52,161 nt of DNA from Janthinobacterium rivuli (lineage in GTDB: Bacteria > Pseudomonadota > Gammaproteobacteria > Burkholderiales > Burkholderiaceae_D): positions 1 to 52,161 of the forward strand of contig NZ_WFLJ01000029.1 in the NCBI RefSeq assembly GCF_009208735.1, in the 5' to 3' direction. Of the stretch, positions 46,482 through 52,161 are shown piece after piece. Position 1 is the stretch's first letter. The number at the start of each line of letters is the position of its first letter. The position numbers were made by a program, and so were the translations under genes. The notes under the pieces are model-generated. The model made no database searches. It saw nothing but the letters and a program-made list of their open reading frames with translations, and was not told where the DNA came from.

Positions 46482-48040
46482 GGTTGCCACTCCAGCAAGA
46501 GGGTGAAGCGGGCCTGGCTGTCTGGCGCCGGCGCGGCGCTCTTGCCGGACAGGGCCGCGCTGGGGCGCAAGTCGAGCGGCGTTTCCTCGATCATCACCTG
46601 CATGCCCGGCTGGCGTGCCAGGGTGTGCGCAAAGGCCGTGACGGCGGCCAGCGCGGCGCGGTAATCATTGTTCGGCATGGCCACGTCCGCTTCCAGGCGC
46701 AGCGCCTGCGGCGGCGCGACCGGGATGCCGGCCAGGGCGCTGCGCGGCGGCGCACTCGCATCCTGTTGCGGCCCTGGCTGGCCACCGGCCGCGCGCGCGG
46801 GCGCCCGGCCCGCATGCCATTGCAGCTGGCCGAGCGCGACCTGCGGCGCCTGGTCCAGCGCGGCGCTCAGCATGCCCAGCAGGCGGCCCGGTTCCGGCGC
46901 CTGGCTGGCGATCATCTGGCCCAGGGTCACGGCCACCTTCATGTTCTGCGTCTTGGCCGGCGCCGGCGGCTGCGTCGACATGACACTGCGGTAGCGCTCC
47001 TGGTAGGACGCCGTTTCCTGCGCCAGGCGCTGCGTCGCGGCCCCGTCGGTGATGCCGCTGAGCAAATTAATCACGCACCACAGGGCGGCCGACGCGCCGA
47101 TCAGCGCGCTGGCGCCATACAGCGCCTTGCGCGCGCGCTGGAAGTGGTAATAGCGCGCCAGCGCGCCGGGCGGATAGTGGCTGGGCGGCGGATGCTTGCC
47201 CAGCAAGGTCAGCAGCAATTCGTCGGCCAGCGCCGGCGTCTGGCGCAAGCCCACCCGTTTGCCGGCCAGTTGCAGGTCGATGAAGTGGTAAGCCACTTCG
47301 ACACCGTTGTCGCACAGCAGTTCGAGCTTGGCGATCTGCGCCGCCGGCGCCAGGATGACGGTGTTGAGGACGTCGCCGCGCGCCAGCATGCGCGTGCTGG
47401 TGAGAAATTGCCGTGTCTTTTCCGTTTCCAGCGCGATATTCACTGCCACGCCGTCGAGTGCGATGGTGGCCGTCTGGCGCGAAAAGCGCAGCTGCCCTTT
47501 TTCATAATAACTTTGCCGCAAGCCGCCCGATTGCTGCGTCACCAGCAGCAGGTGTTCGTGCGCGATCGACAGCTTCTTGACCAGCGCGATACTGAGCAGG
47601 CTGGTCGAATAGATGCCGGCCACGGGCACGCGCAAGTGCTCGAGCGCCTCCGTCCACGGCTGCAGCAAGCCGGGGTTGGTCAGGGCGAAAAACAGCACCT
47701 GGTCATCGTGGCGGCCCGTGCTGTCGCGGCCCAGCAGGGTGCTGCCCCGATAGGGCGTGTCGCGGTGCAATTGCTGCTTGCGCCGCTCCAGCAAGGCACG
47801 GCCCGCCTTGCCGCGCACGTGGGGCAGCAGCTGGCGCTGGAAATCTTCCTCGATCAAGTCCGTCAGCAGATAGGCGGGCACATTGAGCCGCTGTGCCTGC
47901 GGATCTTCCAGCCACGCGGCGAAGCCGTCCAGCCCGGCCGCGCTGGCGGGGAAAGCCTGGCCGGCACCCAGCACGCCGTGGTCCCAGTCGTAGGCGCACA
48001 GGGTGTCGCTGGTGATGTAGAGCAGTTGTTTGCGGAACAC
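46478..48040 (-). CDS. PilM-PilN / MshI-like assembly protein
   Basis: A 520-aa protein that appears to combine an actin-like (PilM/GspL cytoplasmic) domain (residues about 1-300, LLYITSDTLCAYDWDHG, LLTDLIEEDFQRQLLPHVRG) with a membrane segment (SALIGASAALWCVINLLSG, residues about 315-335) and a periplasmic PilN-like tail (residues about 340-520). MshI has the same plan. Sequence signals for the family are weak, and I rely on gene order after the MshG-like gene. The start is GTG at 48040 with GAGGCC six nt upstream, seven nt past the preceding stop. Confidence 0.7.
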   Translation of the reverse strand: MFRKQLLYITSDTLCAYDWDHGVLGAGQAFPASAAGLDGFAAWLEDPQAQRLNVPAYLLTDLIEEDFQRQLLPHVRGKAGRALLERRKQQLHRDTPYRGSTLLGRDSTGRHDDQVLFFALTNPGLLQPWTEALEHLRVPVAGIYSTSLLSIALVKKLSIAHEHLLLVTQQSGGLRQSYYEKGQLRFSRQTATIALDGVAVNIALETEKTRQFLTSTRMLARGDVLNTVILAPAAQIAKLELLCDNGVEVAYHFIDLQLAGKRVGLRQTPALADELLLTLLGKHPPPSHYPPGALARYYHFQRARKALYGASALIGASAALWCVINLLSGITDGAATQRLAQETASYQERYRSVMSTQPPAPAKTQNMKVAVTLGQMIASQAPEPGRLLGMLSAALDQAPQVALGQLQWHAGRAPARAAGGQPGPQQDASAPPRSALAGIPVAPPQALRLEADVAMPNNDYRAALAAVTAFAHTLARQPGMQVMIEETPLDLRPSAALSGKSAAPAPDSQARFTLLLEWQP

Positions 48041-48047
48041 GGCGGCC

Positions 48048-49253
48048 TCAGGTTTTGATGGTGCTGATGGTGTCGTAAATCGGCCCCAGCACCGACAGCA
48101 TGATCCAGCCCAGCAGCAAGCCCAGGATGACCGTCATGGCCGGTTCGATCATGGCTTGCACTTTTTCAATCAATTCCTTCACTTCGCGGTTGTAAAAGTA
48201 ACTGACATTGCGCAAGGCCGTGTCCAGCGAACCCGTCGCTTCGCCCACCTTCAGCATGCGGATCACCAGCGGCGGGAAGATGCCCGTGTGCTGGAAGGCG
48301 GCGGTGACGCCGTAGCCCTCGCTGATCAGCTGGGCGGCGCGGCGCAGGCCGGCCGCCACCACCTGGTTGCCGGCGATGCCTTCGGACAGGCGGATGCATT
48401 CGAGTATCGTGATGCCGGAGGCATACATCAGGGCAAAGAACGTGGCGAAGCGCGCCAGGATGATCTTGTGCAGCACGGGGCCGACCAGCCACAGGCGCAG
48501 TTTCAAGCCATCCCACGCATGGCGGGCCGCCTCGCTGCGGCCGATGAGCGCGCGCCCGCCGAAATACAGCAGCACGGGCAGGGCCAGCAGCAGATACCAG
48601 TAATCGATGAAGACATTCGACACGGCAATGAGCACGCGCGTGTGCAGCGGCAGCTCGCCGCCCATGTTGCGGATGAACGCCGTCAGCTGGGGCACGAGGT
48701 AGATCATCAGGAAGAACGTCACGGCCGCCACGACGATGGCCACGATGACGGGGTACATGATGATCTTGCGCGTCTGCGAGGCCAGCTCGTCCTGCCACTT
48801 CAGGCTTTCCGACAGGTTCTTGAACACCTCGGCGATCTTGCCGCTCTGTTCGCCCGCGAGGATCAGGCTGGTGAACGTGGCGTCGAAGATGTCGCCATGC
48901 TGGGCCAGCGCGCCCGACAGGGGCAAGCCGCCCTCGATGCTTTCGATCAAGTCCGTGACGACTTCGCGCAGGCGCGGGTGGTCCGTGCTTTCGCGCAAGT
49001 CGTTCAAGCCTTCCAGGATGGGCACGCCGGCCCCCGTCAATTGCTCCATGTGGAAGCAGAAATTGATCAGGTCGCGGCGGTGGATGATCCGCTTGCCCAG
49101 CAGCACCAGATACTGGCCCGTGATCTTGCAATCGATCAGGTCGAGCTGCATGCGGTGCAGGCGCGCTTCCAGGTCCGGCACGTTGGCCGCCTCCATGCTG
49201 CCGGGAATCAGGGCGCCGGCCGCATCCATGGCACGGTAGACATATTGCGGCAT
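48048..49253 (-). CDS. type II secretion/type IV pilus platform protein (GspF/MshG-like)
   Basis: A 401-aa inner-membrane protein with two GspF domains, each with the motif pattern FSRQLLTLL-like segments (here FCFHMEQLTGAGVPILEGL and FATFFALMYASGITILECI), and the GGLPLSGAL and GYGVTAAF boxes. Three helices lie at about residues 165-190, 215-235 and 370-395. It organises pilin polymerisation with the ATPase encoded before it. ATG at 49253 shares its A with the ATPase stop (TGATG). Confidence 0.93.
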   Translation of the reverse strand: MPQYVYRAMDAAGALIPGSMEAANVPDLEARLHRMQLDLIDCKITGQYLVLLGKRIIHRRDLINFCFHMEQLTGAGVPILEGLNDLRESTDHPRLREVVTDLIESIEGGLPLSGALAQHGDIFDATFTSLILAGEQSGKIAEVFKNLSESLKWQDELASQTRKIIMYPVIVAIVVAAVTFFLMIYLVPQLTAFIRNMGGELPLHTRVLIAVSNVFIDYWYLLLALPVLLYFGGRALIGRSEAARHAWDGLKLRLWLVGPVLHKIILARFATFFALMYASGITILECIRLSEGIAGNQVVAAGLRRAAQLISEGYGVTAAFQHTGIFPPLVIRMLKVGEATGSLDTALRNVSYFYNREVKELIEKVQAMIEPAMTVILGLLLGWIMLSVLGPIYDTISTIKT

Positions 49254-50956
49254 CAGTGCAGCCTTTCCGTCAGGTCGACGACGCGGCCCACTTCTTCCAG
49301 CGTGGTCACGCCTTCCAGCACGCGGCGCATGCCGTCGTCGATGATGCCTTTGAAGCCGGCCGCGCGCGCCGCGTTCTTCAATTCGCGGCCACTGGCGCGG
49401 CGCGCCGTCAATTCATCGAGTTCGGCCGTCATCTTGAGGATTTCCATGATGGCCAGGCGGCCCTTGTAGCCCTGGTGCGCGCAGCGCTCGCAGCCGACGG
49501 CGCGGCAGATGGACACGGGCGCCTCGTCGGCTGCCAGGCCCAGCAGGCGCCGCTCGACGTCGTCGGCGATCACCGTTTCCTTGCAATGCGGACACAGCCG
49601 GCGCACCAGGCGTTGCGCCACGATGCCGATGATGTTGCCGGCCATGATGTCGGGCAGGATGCCGATGTCGAGCAGGCGCGAGATGGAGCCGATGGACGAG
49701 TTCGTATGCAGCGTCGAATACACCTGGTGGCCCGTCATGGCGGCGGCAAATGCCATTTCCGCCGTTTCGCGGTCGCGGATCTCGCCCACGAGGATGATGT
49801 CCGGGTCTTGCCGCATCATCGAGCGGATGCCGTCGGCAAAGCCCAGCTTGACCGATTCGTTGACGGAGGTCTGGCGTATCATGTTCATCGGATACTCGAC
49901 CGGGTCTTCCAGCGTCATGATGTTGACGCTTTCCGTATTGATATGGTTGATGATCGAGTACAGGGTGGTGGTCTTGCCGCTGCCCGTCGGGCCCGTCACG
50001 AGGATCACGCCGTCGGGGCGCGCGATCATGAGTTTCAACAAGTTCAATTCCGCTTCGGCCAGGCCCAGGGCATCCAGCGGGACGATGCCTTTCTGGCGGT
50101 CCAGCACGCGCAGCACGAAGTTTTCGCCATGCGTGGTGGGCTGCGCCGACGCGCGGAAATCGATTTGCCGCCCGGAAAACTTGATGCTGATGCGTCCATC
50201 CTGCGGCGCGCGCGCCTCGGCGATATTCATGTTCGACATCACCTTCAGGCGCACGGCCATGGCCGGCCAGTACGATTTGTGCAGGCTGCGGATCTGCCGC
50301 AGGATGCCGTCAATGCGGTAGCGGATGCGCAGGAACGACTGTTCCGGCTCGAAATGGATGTCCGAGGCGCCGTTTTGCACGGCATCGGCCAGCAGCGCGT
50401 CGATCAGGCGCACCATGGGCTGGCTGTATTCGTCCGAGGGCGAAGCCATGCTTTGATAGCTGACCTCGCCCGTTTCGATTTCGTGCAGGATGCCGTCGAT
50501 CGACAATTCAAAACCATAGTACTGGTCGATGGCGCGCGAAATGTCCGATTCGTTGACGAGCACGGTGGAAATCGTGATGCCCTTGACCAGCATGGCGCTG
50601 ATCTGGTCGAGCGCGACGATGTTGCTCGTGTCGGCCATGGCCAGGATCAGATTGTCCGCCTGCCGTTCATACACGATGGGAAAGACGCGGTAGCGCTTGG
50701 CCACGTCCTTCGGGATCAGTTTCAGGGCGATGGCGTCGACCACCAGGCTCGACAAGTCTGCGCTGACCTGTTTCAGGTTTTCGCTGAGCGCCTCGCGCAC
50801 GGTTGCTTCCGTGACGAAACCCAGGGTGATCAGCAGCTTGCCCAGCGGTTCGCTGCTGCGCCGTTGCTCGATCAGGGCGATGCGCAGCTGGTCTTCGCTG
50901 ATCACGCCTTTCTGGATCAACAGCTTGCCGAGCGGAAGTTTTGCCTGTTCTGCCAT
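49253..50956 (-). CDS. pilus assembly ATPase (GspE/MshE-like) with MshEN N-terminus
   Basis: A 567-aa AAA-type secretion ATPase that drives pilin extension. Residues 1-60 carry two LGKLLI...G...V repeats (LGKLLIQKGVISEDQLRIAL, LGKLLITLGFVTEATVREAL), the MshEN-type domain that binds c-di-GMP in MshE. Then come the Walker A GPTGSGKTTT (residues about 328), the Asp box DPVEYPM, Walker B DIILVGEIRD, His box HTNSSIGSISRL and a zinc site (CPHC ... CERC). The first repeat lacks the conserved arginine before LGKLL (P instead). The start ATG at 50956 is the beginning of the conserved MAEQAKLPLGKLL; upstream in-frame residues are non-conserved. Confidence 0.92.
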   Translation of the reverse strand: MAEQAKLPLGKLLIQKGVISEDQLRIALIEQRRSSEPLGKLLITLGFVTEATVREALSENLKQVSADLSSLVVDAIALKLIPKDVAKRYRVFPIVYERQADNLILAMADTSNIVALDQISAMLVKGITISTVLVNESDISRAIDQYYGFELSIDGILHEIETGEVSYQSMASPSDEYSQPMVRLIDALLADAVQNGASDIHFEPEQSFLRIRYRIDGILRQIRSLHKSYWPAMAVRLKVMSNMNIAEARAPQDGRISIKFSGRQIDFRASAQPTTHGENFVLRVLDRQKGIVPLDALGLAEAELNLLKLMIARPDGVILVTGPTGSGKTTTLYSIINHINTESVNIMTLEDPVEYPMNMIRQTSVNESVKLGFADGIRSMMRQDPDIILVGEIRDRETAEMAFAAAMTGHQVYSTLHTNSSIGSISRLLDIGILPDIMAGNIIGIVAQRLVRRLCPHCKETVIADDVERRLLGLAADEAPVSICRAVGCERCAHQGYKGRLAIMEILKMTAELDELTARRASGRELKNAARAAGFKGIIDDGMRRVLEGVTTLEEVGRVVDLTERLH

Positions 50957-50963
50957 GCGATGC

Positions 50964-52161
50964 TTATTCCTGACGGGGTGGGATGGTGGCCGGCTCGGCC
51001 GTGGCCGCACCTGCCGTGGGCACGGGGACCGCCAGTTCGCGCAAGCGCGTTTGCACGACGGCCTGGTCGAAGGCGGCGGGCGTCGTTTGCGCCAGGGTCA
51101 AGGCGCGCTGGTAATACGTGGCGGCCAGCCGGGGCTGGTTCAGCCGGTCCAGGCCGACGGCCAGGTTGAAGGCGTAGTCGGGATTGCCGGGCGCGGCACC
51201 GTAGGCGCGGAAAAATTGCTGCTGCGCTTCGTTCCAGCGGCGCTGCTTGGCGTACACATTGCCCAGCGCAAACAGCACGGGGCCGCTGTCGGGGTTGCGC
51301 GCCAGGATGGCTTTCAATTTTGCCTCGGACTGCGCCACGTCGCCCTGGCGCAGTCCGATCAAACCAGCCAGCGCCTCGCCATCGTCGGGATTGATTTCCA
51401 GCAAACGCACGTACAGGGCCGCCGCCTGCGCGCCCTGGTTCTCGCGCAGGGCCACGGCCGCCAGGCCCAGCAGCGCGTCACGGTTATTCGCATCCTGCCG
51501 CAGCACCGTTTCATATTCTTGACGAGCAAGGCCCAGCTGGCCGCCGTTGAAGGCTTGATAGGCTTGCTGCACGCCGGGGGGGATTTGCGGCGCCGTATCG
51601 TTGCGCAGCACCTGGATCTGGCTATTGTCGGGCGCGGCCACGGGCGGCAGGCTGGCGGGGGCTGGCGCGGGCGGCGCCAGGTGCGCCAGCTGGGCGGCCA
51701 CGGCCGCTTGCGCCGCGGCCTGGATCATGGCTTGCTGGTCCTGTGCCGTCGCCGGCTGGCGCGCGTCGCGCGGATAGTCGGGCGGCAGCGCGGCGGGCGT
51801 CATGGCCTCCGGCGGCACCGCACCTGTGGCGGGTTCCACCAGGATGGGGCCGGCAACGCCGGCCGTGCCCGGGGCATCCGTCAGCGGCATGGGCACGCCG
51901 GGCAGGTTGGCACCCGCACCGGGGCTGGTGCTGGCGCGCCAGTACCAATACGCCATGGAACCTGCCACCACCAGCAATATCGCCAGCAGCACGGCCAGGC
52001 GCAGGGTGGCCGGGTCGACGCTGATGGGCCCCGTGGGGCCTTTCGGCGGCGGATTGCTGCGGCTGGCGCGTGGCCGGGCGGGCGGCGGTTCGGGGCGCGC
52101 GCGTGGCGGCTCGGGAGGCGGGCCAGGCTGCGCGCCTTGCTGTCCGCCCGGCTGTGGATCT
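50964..52161 (-). CDS. TPR protein, MshN-like (runs off the right edge)
   Basis: A partial protein of 398 visible residues, N-terminus outside the window. The visible part begins with a proline/arginine-rich cytoplasmic segment (QPGPPPEPPRARPEPPP), then one membrane helix (LRLAVLLAILLVVAGSMAYW), a long Ala/Pro linker and at least four TPR units (QAYQAFNGGQLGLARQEYE, ALLGLAAVALRENQGAQAAA, FALGNVYAKQRRWNEAQQQF, AFNLAVGLDRLNQPRLAATY). This layout, directly before the ATPase, fits MshN. An internal GTG at 51992 is not a likely start because the membrane helix begins upstream of it. Ends eight nt before the ATPase gene. Confidence 0.82.
   Translation of the reverse strand, partial: DPQPGGQQGAQPGPPPEPPRARPEPPPARPRASRSNPPPKGPTGPISVDPATLRLAVLLAILLVVAGSMAYWYWRASTSPGAGANLPGVPMPLTDAPGTAGVAGPILVEPATGAVPPEAMTPAALPPDYPRDARQPATAQDQQAMIQAAAQAAVAAQLAHLAPPAPAPASLPPVAAPDNSQIQVLRNDTAPQIPPGVQQAYQAFNGGQLGLARQEYETVLRQDANNRDALLGLAAVALRENQGAQAAALYVRLLEINPDDGEALAGLIGLRQGDVAQSEAKLKAILARNPDSGPVLFALGNVYAKQRRWNEAQQQFFRAYGAAPGNPDYAFNLAVGLDRLNQPRLAATYYQRALTLAQTTPAAFDQAVVQTRLRELAVPVPTAGAATAEPATIPPRQE

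Noticed and set aside
1..52161. tRNA, rRNA and tmRNA genes
   Set aside because: I read the intergenic regions on both strands and found no cloverleaf or rRNA sequence.

Overview
The window looks like chromosome of a GC-rich betaproteobacterium of the Oxalobacteraceae (Janthinobacterium/Duganella/Massilia-like). This is inferred from overall gene content and protein style (MSHA-type pilus genes, many chemoreceptors, a large hybrid kinase, betaproteobacterial Prc and MetE). No rRNA, tRNA, CRISPR array or prophage was seen. The left edge is the last 38 codons of an IS5-family transposase that begins outside the window.

Layout. 0.3-8.2 kb (all minus): a small secreted protein, a TonB-dependent receptor, a chemoreceptor with a CheR/CheB tether, and a run of small genes (an NTF2-like protein, a 70-aa protein, two tandem DUF2939 membrane-anchored proteins, a lipoprotein). 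8.4-11.5 kb (plus): an orphan ParB-like protein and a periplasmic penicillin-acylase-family hydrolase. 11.5-14.1 kb (minus): a cystathionine beta-synthase/gamma-lyase pair, that is, reverse trans-sulfuration. 14.4-17.4 kb: thymidine kinase, a DUF2007 protein and a Cache-domain chemoreceptor, with a nested-hairpin element of about 110 nt between tdk and DUF2007. 17.9-30.5 kb: prc, LysR/MFS, a pentapeptide-repeat protein, alaC, a broken HNH nuclease gene, metE and an aspartate:alanine-exchanger-type transporter. 30.5-35.7 kb: a LysR/azoreductase divergent pair and a pimeloyl-CoA-dehydrogenase-like operon (two acyl-CoA dehydrogenases and two MaoC hydratases). 35.7-41.2 kb: a REC-GGDEF diguanylate cyclase translationally coupled to a 1518-aa hybrid histidine kinase. 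41.4-52.2 kb: a BOF-family protein and an MSHA-like pilus operon (TPR protein, MshE-like ATPase, MshG-like platform protein, PilM/N-, PilO- and PilP-like parts, three pilin-like proteins) that also contains an ABC-2-type permease and a TPR-like protein.

The strongest candidate for something undescribed is a five-copy family of very short RNA genes on the plus strand between 20.2 and 28.8 kb. Each copy is a block of about 120 bp with a promoter-like region (18-nt spacer holding a dyad), a 5' pyrimidine-rich segment, a small hairpin whose loop region usually carries an anti-Shine-Dalgarno CUCC/CCUCC stretch, and a GC hairpin followed by 8-9 T. Differences between copies keep the first hairpin paired, including a compensatory C-G to T-A change, so selection appears to act on RNA structure. 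The copies sit after prc, the MFS gene, alaC, the HNH pseudogene and metE, and divide the region into gene modules bounded by direct repeats.

The pieces suggest a motile, surface-attaching, metabolically flexible bacterium: chemoreceptors, c-di-GMP signalling and a pilus ATPase with a c-di-GMP-binding-type N-terminus lie close together, beside sulfur amino-acid metabolism (CBS/CGL, metE) and dicarboxyl- or fatty-acyl-CoA degradation genes.
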